Assembly: GCF_900099935.1 (NCBI RefSeq)
Contig: NZ_FNEK01000011.1
Location: 35,499 to 99,498 of the forward strand
Direction: 5' to 3'
From: Aliiruegeria lutimaris
GTDB lineage: Bacteria > Pseudomonadota > Alphaproteobacteria > Rhodobacterales > Rhodobacteraceae
DNA length: 64,000 bases
This document shows positions 42,501 to 50,535 of this stretch, piece by piece. The notes under the pieces were generated by a model that saw only the letters and a program-made list of their open reading frames with translations, was not told the DNA's origin and made no database searches. A program made the position numbers and the translations under genes. Position 1 is the first letter of the stretch; each line of letters starts with the position of its first letter.

Positions 42501-43595
42501 GGGGTTGCGCATGATTTCAACAACCTGCTGACAATCATTACCGCCAGTATCGAGCTCGCGCAGATGCGTGTGCAGGATGAGCAGGTCCGCGAGCTTCTCG
42601 ACCGTGCCGCGAAAGCGGCGGATCTTGGGGCGAGCTTCAACGCGCGGTTGCTGTCTCTCACCGGTGCGGGCGTCCTCGAACCGCAGGAGATGGTTCTCAA
42701 TGATGTCGTCGAAGACATGTGCAAGCTTCTCTGCCGGGTCCTTGACGAGCGGATCGAACTGGTCTGCGACCTCGCAACGGACCTCTGGCCCGCCTTCGTG
42801 GATACCGGCGAGGTCCAGAATGCCCTGCTGAACCTGGTGCTCAACGCCAGGGACGCTATCCATGACAGTGGGATGATTACCATCCGGACCCGCAACGGGA
42901 CGCTTGATCCCGAGCGCGCCAAGACCCTGGAGGGCATTCTCCCGGGGGACTTCATCTGTCTTGAGGTGGCCGACACGGGCACCGGCATGTCCAAGGAGGT
43001 TCTCGAACAGGCCACCGAGGCCTTCTTCTCGACCAAGACCGAGGGAACAGGGGTCGGGCTCGGCCTCTTCAGCGTGCTGGAATTCGTCAAACGGTCCGGC
43101 GGGTATGTGGATATCGGAAGCACGCCCGACAGGGGAACCGTTGTTTGCCTCTTCCTGCCAAGGTCGGTTGGTACCCGCTCTGCGGCGATAGGGTCGGTTG
43201 AGCCGGAAGCGGCCATGCAGCGCGGAAATGGAGAAGTCATTCTCGTGGTCGAGGACAACGCGGATCTTCGCGACTCGACGCGTCAGCGGCTGGAAGCTCT
43301 GGGGTACAAGGTGCAGGAAAAAAGAACTGTCGCCGAAGCCAGAAGACTTCTCGACTCCGGTGCCGGGATCCGGCTGGTCTTCAGCGATGTGATACTGCGC
43401 GGAGACGAGACCGGGGTGGACCTCGCGCGATGGGTCAGGTCAACGAAACCGGGGATCGCGGTTCTGCTTTGCTCGAGCTACAGCAAGGAAGTCCGGGATC
43501 TCGCGGAAAACGGCTTGCTGGGCGAGCAACGCGTGCTCAGCAAGCCCTACTCTTTGGCCCAGCTGGCCCGCGCCGTCAGCGACGCCTTGCAGTGA
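39525..43595 (+). CDS. CheB-CheR-PAS-histidine kinase-receiver fusion protein
   Basis: 1356 residues in one chain. Order: CheB methylesterase (about 18-205; GSSAGG with Ser27, AHLDPDH, GTGSDGS forming the Ser/His/Asp triad), CheR N-domain and SAM-dependent methyltransferase (about 225-485; ISVTTFFRDPPAFE, VWVAGCATGEEVYS), a long coiled coil of ELxS-type heptads (about 660-730; NEELQSVNQEF, SEELETSKEEL), two PAS domains (about 735-975), a HisKA/HATPase kinase (phospho-acceptor His996 in GGVAHDFNNLL, N-box NLVLNARDAI, GTGVGLGLFSV) and a C-terminal receiver (Asp1288 in FSDV). No membrane helix is present. Such proteins join adaptation chemistry to phosphorelay signalling; the output partner may be the OmpR-type regulator at 44982. 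Confidence 0.95.
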   Translation: MKRPGNPGNFGTNPVAGHPFTVAIGSSAGGLAALKSLFEALPPDLGGSYVVVAHLDPDHASELASILSRHTRMPVVEMRKTQSLQRDHVYVIAPNSEIVATDGGIVSRAFEAPRGRRLPIDRFFRSLAELHHNDYAIVLSGTGSDGSIGVRAIKDAGGFVMVQDPSEAEYPPMPRNAMATGCADIVLPVRELAAKLVELVQARNRLGAQDFGGGDQAVSEDRNELLRRVIAVLRALTGHDFSSYKTPTVERRVARRMQLNNLDSMEDYLELVRTRNDEVEALFGDLLISVTTFFRDPPAFEALAERVIPELLKKPVEDGPVRVWVAGCATGEEVYSLVILILEEAAKRETVPDLQIFATDIDAPALDFAREGLYPWAIEADVSEERLARYFRREGDHYRIKKNVRDLVMFADHSILKDPPFSRLDLVSCRNLLIYLERDIQKRVLATLHYGLNTGGYLFLGSAETADVLSERFFAVDSKARIYLAPAPARRTAPLLQRELSTLASLGSSGKTIPSYPASPADVDFHRDALEESAPPSLLVDANHNVLHLSETVGRFLRLPGGTPSSNVRKIVLPELKLDLGRGLQRVFQSGEATISMPILVKIDGVPRHVVLQVRPVRREDKVSGALVLFCEGAVQDLERATGAEAGTEGTPDGLVARLQEELEIAYKRLRLNQAEFETTNEALRATNEELQSVNQEFHSTSEELETSKEELQSMNEELRALNTELKVKVDSVSQANADLKNLIAATEGGTLFLDTQLRIKLFTAGVGELFNITAGDVGRSITDFTHNLNYDQVAEDAATVLRDHAPKEREVTNERGEWFLLRMRPYRTLEDRIDGVVVTFVDLTELHSMERAYRKANERFRALVNATSYAVYRMSPDWTEMRELDGHGFMRDMTEPSSNWLDEYIDPADQPRVIAAIRQAIQTKSIFELEHRVKRPDGTLGWTLSRAVPMLDETGAIVEWFGAARDTTLKRHTIDELARSRRIESIGRLAGGVAHDFNNLLTIITASIELAQMRVQDEQVRELLDRAAKAADLGASFNARLLSLTGAGVLEPQEMVLNDVVEDMCKLLCRVLDERIELVCDLATDLWPAFVDTGEVQNALLNLVLNARDAIHDSGMITIRTRNGTLDPERAKTLEGILPGDFICLEVADTGTGMSKEVLEQATEAFFSTKTEGTGVGLGLFSVLEFVKRSGGYVDIGSTPDRGTVVCLFLPRSVGTRSAAIGSVEPEAAMQRGNGEVILVVEDNADLRDSTRQRLEALGYKVQEKRTVAEARRLLDSGAGIRLVFSDVILRGDETGVDLARWVRSTKPGIAVLLCSSYSKEVRDLAENGLLGEQRVLSKPYSLAQLARAVSDALQ

Positions 43596-43669
43596 TGTGG
43601 CAACAGGAGCCTCTGCGGTGCGGGCCGGGATCGCGAGGGTCCTTTATCCGTTTCCCATAGCGCGGAGCC

Positions 43670-44554
43670 TCAGCCCTGCTTTTCGTCGGAGGACGCGTAT
43701 GTGCGGGCTCCCAATCGGTCGAGTGCCGCGAGAGACGGAATGCGGAACCGGTTGGGAGAGAGGATTTCGATTGCGCCGCATTGCTGAAGCCCATGCGTGA
43801 CCCGGCTGAACGTCTCCACCGTGGTTCCGATGAGGTCGGCGATTTCCGGACGCGGGAGAGCGAGCGTCAAATCGCCGCCACCTTTTCCGTCGGGACGGAA
43901 TCCGGACTTGGCGGCCTCGAACACAAGATATGCCGCGACCCGCTCCGGTGCGCTGAGCGCGGCGATCAGGTTCCGTTGCAGGGTACGATCGAAGCGTTCC
44001 GCACCATCGCGCATAACCGCCCGGCACAGGCTTTGGTCGTTTTCCAGGAGCCGTTCGAAACCGGCGGTATCGAAGCGACACAGCTCGGCCGGTGTTACGG
44101 TTTCCAATTCGAATCCCGCCGGTACCCCGTTCAGTTCGATTACGAGATCTCCGGGTTCGAAGATGTCCGCGATCTTGCGCTTGCCGTTCCTTGTATAATG
44201 CACCAGGCGCAGCCAGCCATGGCGCACGACACCGGAGAAACCACCCTTGTCACACGCCCCTGCAACGGTGCAATTCGCCTTGAAATGGACGCGCCGCGAA
44301 ATCTCCCTGAGCCGGCCAAGCGAAGGGCCGGCCAACTGCGTGCATAAACGCGTGCCTTGGAGCGGGCAATTCCCGCAAGCCTCCGAAACCGCTCCGTCGT
44401 GAAGACCGTTGCAAATTCCAGTTTCTAGCCTTTCCGGCCCGGTAGAGCCGGATCTGGTGTGGCAGGGGGCGCGATGGTAGCGTCCGGGGCCGGGAATTTC
44501 GTGGCCCCAGGCAGATTCTCCGATATCCGGTAGTTTCGAAATGTCGTTCGGCAT
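43670..44554 (-). CDS. Crp/Fnr-family regulator with FNR-type Cys cluster
   Basis: 294 residues from ATG 44554, the only ATG upstream of the domain; the first roughly 45 residues lack family resemblance, so the start is uncertain. Cysteines at 48, 60, 63 and 71 (C-x2-C-x7-C in ACGNCPLQGTRLC) plus Cys159 in AELCRF match the ligand set of oxygen-sensing [4Fe-4S] FNR/FixK proteins. A cNMP-like sensory barrel and a C-terminal winged helix follow, whose recognition helix reads TTVETFSRVTHGL; the E--SR pattern is the one that reads TTGAT half-sites. It therefore probably binds the FNR-like palindromes of this island when oxygen is low. Confidence 0.88.
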   Translation of the reverse strand: MPNDISKLPDIGESAWGHEIPGPGRYHRAPCHTRSGSTGPERLETGICNGLHDGAVSEACGNCPLQGTRLCTQLAGPSLGRLREISRRVHFKANCTVAGACDKGGFSGVVRHGWLRLVHYTRNGKRKIADIFEPGDLVIELNGVPAGFELETVTPAELCRFDTAGFERLLENDQSLCRAVMRDGAERFDRTLQRNLIAALSAPERVAAYLVFEAAKSGFRPDGKGGGDLTLALPRPEIADLIGTTVETFSRVTHGLQQCGAIEILSPNRFRIPSLAALDRLGARTYASSDEKQG

Positions 44555-44981
44555 TCGGCTGGGCAATGCCTCCTTCCGTATTTCAAGAATACATAATTCA
44601 ACAAGAAAACGTCTGAACGCGGACCCGTGGGAGGCAGGTTTTCGGGTGTGTGCCGCGAAGGCGCCTTGTTGGATCTTGCAAAGCATGCGACCGGACCAAC
44701 GCTTCGCAAGAACGACCGGAGTGCGTTTCATCTCCGGAAAGGCACTCCCGGCGCGCAGCTTCCACCTGGAATTGCCCGTTCCATGGGCGCAACCGACGGA
44801 AATGTTTACTGACGGCCTATAATCACACAAAATTCCCGGCAGATGACCGCGCAAGGGAATCGAAACGGAATCGGATTGAATCCGATAATTGCGGCTGCCG
44901 GGCAAATACACTTTGGGAAGCAGGCGCGCCTGTTCGCGGCATCGGGAGGAAGAGCCCGTTCGAAACGGGAAGGGAGGTGGG
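44555..44981. other. divergent promoter region between the FNR-like gene and the OmpR-type regulator
   Basis: 427 bp without a supported gene. On the + strand a perfect TATAAT lies at 44818-44823, but the -35 position 17 nt upstream reads GACGGA, so any promoter would need activation. A palindrome lies at 44870-44886, described separately. Confidence 0.4.
44870..44886. promoter_or_regulatory. 17-bp perfect palindrome upstream of the response regulator
   Basis: ATCGGATT-G-AATCCGAT: 8-bp arms about one central G, 95 nt before the start codon at 44982 and 47 nt after the TATAAT at 44818. A likely binding site for a dimeric regulator, perhaps the OmpR-type protein itself. Confidence 0.4.
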
Positions 44982-45725
44982 ATGTCAAAGGCTACGCCAT
45001 CTTGGAAAACCCATATCGTGGTTGTGGATGACGAAAAGGCGGTTCGGCAGACCCTGCGGGACTGTCTCGAAGCCGGCGGCTTTCGGGTTACCGAGGCCAG
45101 GGGGCGCGAGGAACTTTTCGACGTCCTTTCCCGCGATCCGGCGAACCTGATCACCCTCGACCTTTGGCTCGGAAAGGACGACGGGATCGATGTCGCCCGC
45201 GAGATCCGCACCCGTTGGGACGTTCCCATCATCATGGTGACCGCGAAACGCGACATGATTGATCGGGTTGTCGGGCTCGAAATCGGCGCGGACGATTACG
45301 TGACCAAGCCATTCCATGTCCGCGAACTCCTTGCCCGCATCCGCAGCGTCCTGCGCCGTTCGCAGCACGACCATACCGGACCCTTCATCCCCGCGGACGG
45401 ACCCAGTCGCATCTCGTTCGACGATTGGGTCCTCGATTGCAGGCGTCGTTCTGTCCTCTCTCCCGCCGGCAAGTCCGGCACGCTGACCGCGGCCGAGTTC
45501 GAATTGCTCAGGCTCCTGCTGCTCAACCCGAACCGCGTCCTGAGCCGAAACGAGATCATGGACAAGCTCAAGGGACCGGGCTGGATCGCCAATGATCGCG
45601 TCATCGACAACCAGATCAGGCGGCTAAGGCACAAGCTCGAAAGCATGAATGGCGAGATCGACATGATCCAGAGTATCCGCGGAAGCGGCTACATGCTGAG
45701 CGCCAATGTCGCCGAAGAGGCGTAA
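44982..45725 (+). CDS. OmpR/PhoB-family response regulator
   Basis: 247 residues from ATG 44982 behind GGGAGGTGG. Receiver domain (about 10-130) with VVVDDE, phospho-acceptor Asp60 in NLITLDLWLG, Thr in MVTAKRD and Lys in VTKPF, then a winged-helix DNA-binding domain (about 150-245) ending IQSIRGSGYML. Compared with TorR- and PhoB-type proteins it is normal in length. No partner kinase is adjacent; the CheB-CheR-kinase fusion at 39525 is the nearest histidine kinase. Confidence 0.95.
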   Translation: MSKATPSWKTHIVVVDDEKAVRQTLRDCLEAGGFRVTEARGREELFDVLSRDPANLITLDLWLGKDDGIDVAREIRTRWDVPIIMVTAKRDMIDRVVGLEIGADDYVTKPFHVRELLARIRSVLRRSQHDHTGPFIPADGPSRISFDDWVLDCRRRSVLSPAGKSGTLTAAEFELLRLLLLNPNRVLSRNEIMDKLKGPGWIANDRVIDNQIRRLRHKLESMNGEIDMIQSIRGSGYMLSANVAEEA

Positions 45726-45835
45726 CGACGGGGCTGGCCGACGCCGGAAGTTTCAGCCCGTCGCTTTCATCTGCGCCGGAAGCCGTTGAAAGACGTCGCC
45801 TATTCCGGGACTGTCGCCGTTTATGGAGAGGTCTC

Positions 45836-46525
45836 CTAACGGCTTTGCCCGAGGTAATGCTCGAACCACTCGCAGGCGATCCGGGTCATTGCTTCGAGCG
45901 TTCCCGGTTCCTCGAAGAGATGCCCCGCACCCGGGACAATCCGGAGCAGCTTGTCGCAATACAGCTCGCCAAGCGCATGCCGGTTGAGGGCGATAACCTC
46001 GCTGTCAGCGCCTCCCACGATCAGCAGCGTGGGGGCCGTCACCCGGTCGAGTTGCCCTTCCGCCAGATCCGGCCGGCCACCGCGCGAGACCACCGCACTG
46101 ACCTGCGTGCCCAGTTTCGCCGCGGCCACAAGCGCGGCTGCTGCGCCCGTGCTGGAGCCGAAGAGGCCCATCGGCAGCTTGTTCACCTCGCTCTCTCCGA
46201 CGACGTGGCGCACCGCCTCCGTGACGCGATCCGCCAACAGCGGGATGTCGAAAACATTGCGCCGGTCCACAGCTTCGGCCGGGGTCAGCAAGTCGAAGAG
46301 CAAGGTCGCGAGACCGTGGGCATTGAACGTCGCTGCCACCGCCCGGTTGCGCGGGCTCAGATGGCTCGAACCGCTGCCATGCGCAAAAAGCACGATACCG
46401 CGCGGGTCTAAGGGCACGACCAGTTCGCCTTCGAGCCCGTGCGGTGCAATCGTGACTATCCGGTGTGATGGCGCAGTTTCCTGTGATCCTTGTGGGTGGT
46501 TTCGGCCCTTTTTCAGCTGGTTCAT
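45836..46525 (-). CDS. alpha/beta hydrolase (dienelactone-hydrolase-like)
   Basis: 229 residues from ATG 46525 (GACGAGGA ribosome-binding site); an ATG at 46543 is an alternative. GIVLFAHGSGSSHLSPRN gives the oxyanion region, GLFGSSTGAAAAL carries the nucleophile (Ser in GSSTG), LIVGGADSEV the acid region and GAGHLFEEPG the catalytic His. No signal peptide. The substrate is unknown; related genes sit with universal stress proteins and phosphoribosyltransferases in stress islands. It is downstream of the interrupted USP gene on the same strand. Confidence 0.9.
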   Translation of the reverse strand: MNQLKKGRNHPQGSQETAPSHRIVTIAPHGLEGELVVPLDPRGIVLFAHGSGSSHLSPRNRAVAATFNAHGLATLLFDLLTPAEAVDRRNVFDIPLLADRVTEAVRHVVGESEVNKLPMGLFGSSTGAAAALVAAAKLGTQVSAVVSRGGRPDLAEGQLDRVTAPTLLIVGGADSEVIALNRHALGELYCDKLLRIVPGAGHLFEEPGTLEAMTRIACEWFEHYLGQSR

Positions 46526-46754
46526 GGTATCCTCGTCGCTCATCTGGTGGACGTCGCCGCAAGAGCCGCCAATGCCTGGAAAACAGGTCGCCGGATTGAG
46601 GCATGGGACCCGGTCGGAAAGCTGTTCGAATTCTTCGGCCACCTCGCTCCGGAACATCGTTTCCCTGCGCTGCGCCAGGGCTCTCTTTTCCGGCCGGATA
46701 ACGCCGGGATCGCTACGCTTCGCGCAGGGCAACGCTTTCCAAGGACAACCGGCA

Positions 46755-47282
46755 TCATCGCGCCACAACGACGGTGCAGTTTGCGCGGTGCAGGACCTTT
46801 TGCGACACGCTTCCCACAAGGGCTTCGCGCAAGCGGCCGAGCCCGCGGCTGCCAACGACGACGATCGCCGCTTTCTCGGTTTTTGCGGCATTGATGATCT
46901 CGTCGGCGTAGTCCCCCGCGAGCAGCCGGGTCTTCACGTTGCGGGCGCCTGCCGCTTCCGCGCGTTCCTTCGCCTGGCGGACGATAAGCTCGCCAAGGGC
47001 TATAATATCCCAGGCGTGCTGCAACTGGTCCTCGGTCGCCATTCCCGACAGGTCTTCCTCTGGTTCGAGCGCATCAGCTCCTGCGATTTGCCCTGCCGCG
47101 AATGTTTCGAGCATTTCCCGTGCTCCGGGAAGCCGGGCCAGCTACTTCGGCGAGTAATCGTGGAGGTAGACATGCACGATGCAGAGATTTCGGGAGAGAT
47201 TGGCGGACAGATCCGCTGCAAAGTCGACGGCATGGTTCCCACCGTCGGAGCCGTCGGTTGCGACAAGGATTCCATTTGGCAT
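46755..47282 (-). pseudogene. universal stress protein interrupted by an in-frame TAG
   Basis: A single frame runs from ATG 47282 to TAA at 46755 (176 codons) and codes for a complete USP: MPNGILVATDGSDGGNHAVDF at the start and the ATP-binding VVVGSRGLGRLREALVGSVSQKVLH near the end. Codon 47 is TAG (47142-47144), between HDYSPK and LARLPGAREM, where homologous proteins usually have an ordinary codon such as Glu. A single G-to-T change would explain it. Either the gene is dead, or an internal ATG at 47114 yields a short C-terminal form, or the base is a sequencing error. An FNR-like box lies 59 nt upstream. Confidence 0.8.
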
Positions 47283-47340
47283 TCGGATATTCCTTCCGAT
47301 GGAATTCCTTGCAGTCTACCGCCCGGGGCACTGGCGCTCA

Positions 47341-47354
47341 TTGAGCGCTGTCAA
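47341..47354. promoter_or_regulatory. FNR/Crp-like palindrome upstream of the USP gene
   Basis: TTGAGCGCTGTCAA, 8 of 10 matches to TTGAT-N4-ATCAA. 58 nt upstream of the minus-strand USP start (47282) and 102 nt upstream of the phosphotransferase start (47457), so it may serve either. Confidence 0.5.
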
Positions 47355-47456
47355 CGAATAATCTTGCCTCGGATGGAAGTTGGCATCGATCAAGGCGGAT
47401 GCCGTCTCTTGGCTGTAGAGTGACAGCACAGAGGTTATCAGCGAAGCGAGACCGAG

Positions 47457-48989
47457 TTGATCGTCGAGGACCAGAGCCAAGTCATTGCCTTCCTGTCGGA
47501 TGCCGATAGCCACGGCGGAGTCGGGCCGGTGGAAGTCATCCAGACCCATATTTCAGCGGTCTTTCTTGTTGGCCGAACGGCCTACAAGCTCAAGAAAGCC
47601 GTGCATTTGCCTTATGTGGATTTCTCGACCGCCGACATCCGGATCGCTGGGTGCGAGAAGGAAGTCGCGCTGAACCGGGCCACCACGCCGGAACTTTACC
47701 GCGGCGTGCGCCGGATTACCCGCGAGCCCGGGGGACTTGCTTTCGACGGGCCCGGCCCGCTCGTCGACGCTGTGGTCGAGATGGAGCGCTTCCCGCAGGA
47801 CGGGCTGTTCGACGAACTGGCATTGCGCGGCGAGTTGACCCGGTTTCTTCTGGCCGAGCTTGCCGGAGCGATCGTCTCCGCCCATGCCGGTGCCCGTGTC
47901 ATCCGGGGCGAGCGCGGATCGGAGAACGTCGCCGCGGTTCTCGACATCAATCGCGCCGGTTTCGGCGAGAGCCAGGTGTTCGACGCGGCTGAGGTCGCCC
48001 GGATCGACGACGCCTTCCGGGAAGGGTTGGAACGTCACGCCGCACTGCTCGACGCACGTGCGGAGGCCGGGGCAATCCGGCTGTGCCATGGCGACTTGCA
48101 CCTGCGCAATGTGTGCTTGTTCCAGGGGCGGCCGGCCCTGTTCGACTGTATCGATTTCAACGACCGGATCGCCACGATTGACGTTCTCTATGACCTCTCA
48201 TTCCTGGCCATGGACCTCTGGCACCGCGGGATGCGGAACGACGCGAGCTTCGTGACCAACCGCTACCTGGACATGGCGGGGCAGGAGGACGGCGTGCCGC
48301 TGCTGCCATATTTTACCGCGCTGCGGGCGGCGGTACGGGCGCATGTTACCGCGACCCAGGCCGCGGGCATGAAAGGCGAGAGGGCCGAGACGGCGTGTGC
48401 GGCAGCGCGGGCTTACTACGATCTTGCGCTCGACATCCTGACCCCACGCCCTGCCAGGCTCGTTGCCATCGGAGGGTTGAGTGGCAGTGGAAAATCCACC
48501 ATTGCGGCGGCGCTGGCGCCCAGGCTCGGCGCGCCGCCCGGTGCGCGCCTGCTGGAGAGCGATCACCTGCGCAAGGCAATGTACGGAGTGCGCCCGGAAG
48601 AGCGCCTGCCGGAGCAAGCTTATACCGCCGGTATCTCGGACACGGTCTATGCCGACCTTGCGGAGCGGACGCACAGGCTGCTCGAAGGGGGGTGTTCGGT
48701 CGTGACGAATGCGGTCTATGACCGTCCGGAACGCCGGGACGCGCTGGAGCGGGCCGCCGAGGCTGCACGGGCACCCTTCCTCGGGATCTGGCTTGAGGCC
48801 GACCCGGCGCTTCTACGGCAACGGGTCTCGACGCCACGTGACGGCGTCTCCGATGCCACGGTCGAGGTTCTGGAAGCCCAGTTGGCGCGCGATACTGGCC
48901 CCCTCCATTGGGCGCGCGTGCCGACCGCCGGACCGCTTTCGGAAACGCTTTCCGCCATTGACGCTCTTCTCGCTGGCGAGCGGTCGTGA
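47457..48989 (+). CDS. aminoglycoside-phosphotransferase-like / P-loop kinase fusion protein
   Basis: 510 residues starting at TTG 47457, chosen because the family's conserved VIAFLSD follows at once; no strong ribosome-binding site is visible. N-terminal part (about 1-330) is an APH-like kinase with LCHGDLHLRNV (catalytic HxDxxxxN) and FDCIDF (metal-binding Asp). The C-terminal part (about 335-510) is a P-loop NTPase with GGLSGSGKST near residue 343, similar to zeta-toxin/gluconate-kinase-type kinases. Proteins of this pair-wise architecture are widespread and of unknown substrate. It converges with the NAPRTase gene. Confidence 0.88.
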   Translation: MIVEDQSQVIAFLSDADSHGGVGPVEVIQTHISAVFLVGRTAYKLKKAVHLPYVDFSTADIRIAGCEKEVALNRATTPELYRGVRRITREPGGLAFDGPGPLVDAVVEMERFPQDGLFDELALRGELTRFLLAELAGAIVSAHAGARVIRGERGSENVAAVLDINRAGFGESQVFDAAEVARIDDAFREGLERHAALLDARAEAGAIRLCHGDLHLRNVCLFQGRPALFDCIDFNDRIATIDVLYDLSFLAMDLWHRGMRNDASFVTNRYLDMAGQEDGVPLLPYFTALRAAVRAHVTATQAAGMKGERAETACAAARAYYDLALDILTPRPARLVAIGGLSGSGKSTIAAALAPRLGAPPGARLLESDHLRKAMYGVRPEERLPEQAYTAGISDTVYADLAERTHRLLEGGCSVVTNAVYDRPERRDALERAAEAARAPFLGIWLEADPALLRQRVSTPRDGVSDATVEVLEAQLARDTGPLHWARVPTAGPLSETLSAIDALLAGERS

Positions 48990-49007
48990 AACGGCTGCCG
49001 ATACTTT

Positions 49008-50351
49008 CTACGTGGGATTGACGATCCGGTCGGCTTCCTGCGCAAGCGCGACAAGCGCCGGCGCGATCTCGACCGGAAAGTGCGCGCCGGGCGTCAGGCG
49101 CCGGAGTGGCTCCGGCAACCGTTCGAGGCCGGATGCGGTGGTTGCGCGGATTTCATCGAGCGACGGAGGCGGCAGGACCCGTTCACCCGCGCGCATTACC
49201 TGTTGCAGGAGCGGTGTGCCCTCTCGCGGCTCGCCATCAACGGAAATGGTGTCGCCCGCGATCCGGCCGTCCGGTCCGATGCTGCGCCAGACCTGCTTGC
49301 GCCCGGGCCAGGTGGCCTTGCCCGTGGACCGCTTTCGCCGCGGTAGACCGGCATATTCCTGAAGCTTGTAGGCGCAATCGAGCGCAGCGGCGTCCGAGGA
49401 CGTTGTGAGGCTCGTGCCGACCCCGAAACCGTCTATAGGGGCGCCGTTCCGCAGCAGCCGGGAGATCTCTGCCTCGTCGAGCCCGCCGCTGGCCAGGATC
49501 CTGACGGCGCGCAACCCGCCGGAGTCGAGGATCTGCCGCACCGAGACCGACAGCGCGCCGAGATCGCCGCTGTCGAGCCGCACGGCGCCGATCGTGATCC
49601 CCATCTCCCGAAGTCGCGGGGCGAGCGCGACGACCTTCCGCGCTCCGGCCTCGGTGTCATAGGTGTCGATCAGAAGGACGAGGTTCTCGGGCCGCGCCCG
49701 GGCGAATTGCTCGAAGGCAAGGGTCTCGTCCGCAAAGCAATGCACGAAGGAATGCGCCATCGTGCCGAAAGCCGGCACGCCGAAGGCCCGCTCCGCTTGC
49801 ACGTTGGCCGAGCCGTCGAAGCCGGCGAGATAGGCCGCACGGGCGGCCAGCAGGCCGGCCTCGGCTCCGTGCGCCCGGCGCAGCCCGAAATCGATCAGTG
49901 TCCGGCCCTTGGCGGCCAGCACCATCCGCGCGGCCTTCGACGCGATGAGCGTCTGGAAATGCAGCAGGTTGATCAGCCGGGTCTCGACATATTGTGCCTG
50001 CGGCAGGGGGGCGGTAACGCGCAGGATCGGTTCGTGCGGGAAGAACACGGTGCCTTCCGGCATCGCGTGCACGTCACCGGTGAAGCGGAAATCTCGCAAG
50101 CGGCTGGTGAGGCTCGGCCCGACATGGCCGCTGCGCTCCAGCCAATCCAGCTCCGCCTCGGAGACGTGCAGGGTTTCGAGGAAATCCAGCGCCTGCTCGA
50201 GACCGGCTGCCACGAGAAATCCCCAGGTATCAGGCAGTTTGCGTACAAAGAACTCGAAAACGGCCGTCCCGGTCTCGCCAGCTTTGAAATAGGCCTGCAT
50301 CATCGCCAGCTGGTAAAGGTCGGTCAGCAGGAAGCTCTTGTCCTGGCCCAT
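49008..50351 (-). CDS. nicotinate phosphoribosyltransferase
   Basis: 447 residues from ATG 50351 behind AAAGGA. Joins nicotinate and PRPP to give nicotinate mononucleotide in NAD salvage. Visible are LLTDLYQLAMMQAYF at the N-terminus, RLINLLHFQTLIASKA, FGLRRAHGAEAGLLAARAAYLAGFDGSANV with the catalytic-site residues, FGTMAHSFVH (His that is phosphorylated in the family) and VRLDSGDL. It is longer than the E. coli enzyme and of the bacterial group found in stress and plasmid islands beside USP genes. A divergent USP gene shares its upstream region. Other copies may exist elsewhere, so its role may be stress-conditional NAD supply. Confidence 0.93.
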   Translation of the reverse strand: MGQDKSFLLTDLYQLAMMQAYFKAGETGTAVFEFFVRKLPDTWGFLVAAGLEQALDFLETLHVSEAELDWLERSGHVGPSLTSRLRDFRFTGDVHAMPEGTVFFPHEPILRVTAPLPQAQYVETRLINLLHFQTLIASKAARMVLAAKGRTLIDFGLRRAHGAEAGLLAARAAYLAGFDGSANVQAERAFGVPAFGTMAHSFVHCFADETLAFEQFARARPENLVLLIDTYDTEAGARKVVALAPRLREMGITIGAVRLDSGDLGALSVSVRQILDSGGLRAVRILASGGLDEAEISRLLRNGAPIDGFGVGTSLTTSSDAAALDCAYKLQEYAGLPRRKRSTGKATWPGRKQVWRSIGPDGRIAGDTISVDGEPREGTPLLQQVMRAGERVLPPPSLDEIRATTASGLERLPEPLRRLTPGAHFPVEIAPALVALAQEADRIVNPT

Positions 50352-50451
50352 GACGGTTCCTTTCAGACGGTCGGTCAACCCAAGTTAAGCCGCATTCCGC
50401 GTGCCGCAAGGCGTGGCGCCGTCGCAGGACGACCCCTTGGAAATCAGTCTG

Positions 50452-50465
50452 TTGTCGGCGGTCAA
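50452..50465. promoter_or_regulatory. FNR/Crp-like palindrome between NAPRTase and USP genes
   Basis: TTGTCGGCGGTCAA, 7 of 10 matches to TTGAT-N4-ATCAA, 70 nt before the USP start at 50536 and 100 nt before the NAPRTase start at 50351. A weaker member of the island's set. Confidence 0.35.
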
Positions 50466-50535
50466 TGCGCCGGTCCCCAGTGGTCGTAGAATGTACCGCG
50501 CGCGGCAGAGACAGTGTCCGCAATTGGAGGCAGAA

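Noticed and set aside
43670..45256. A 528-codon version of the FNR-like regulator
   Set aside because: The upstream part runs antisense through the OmpR-type regulator gene; only the frame from 44554 on fits the family.
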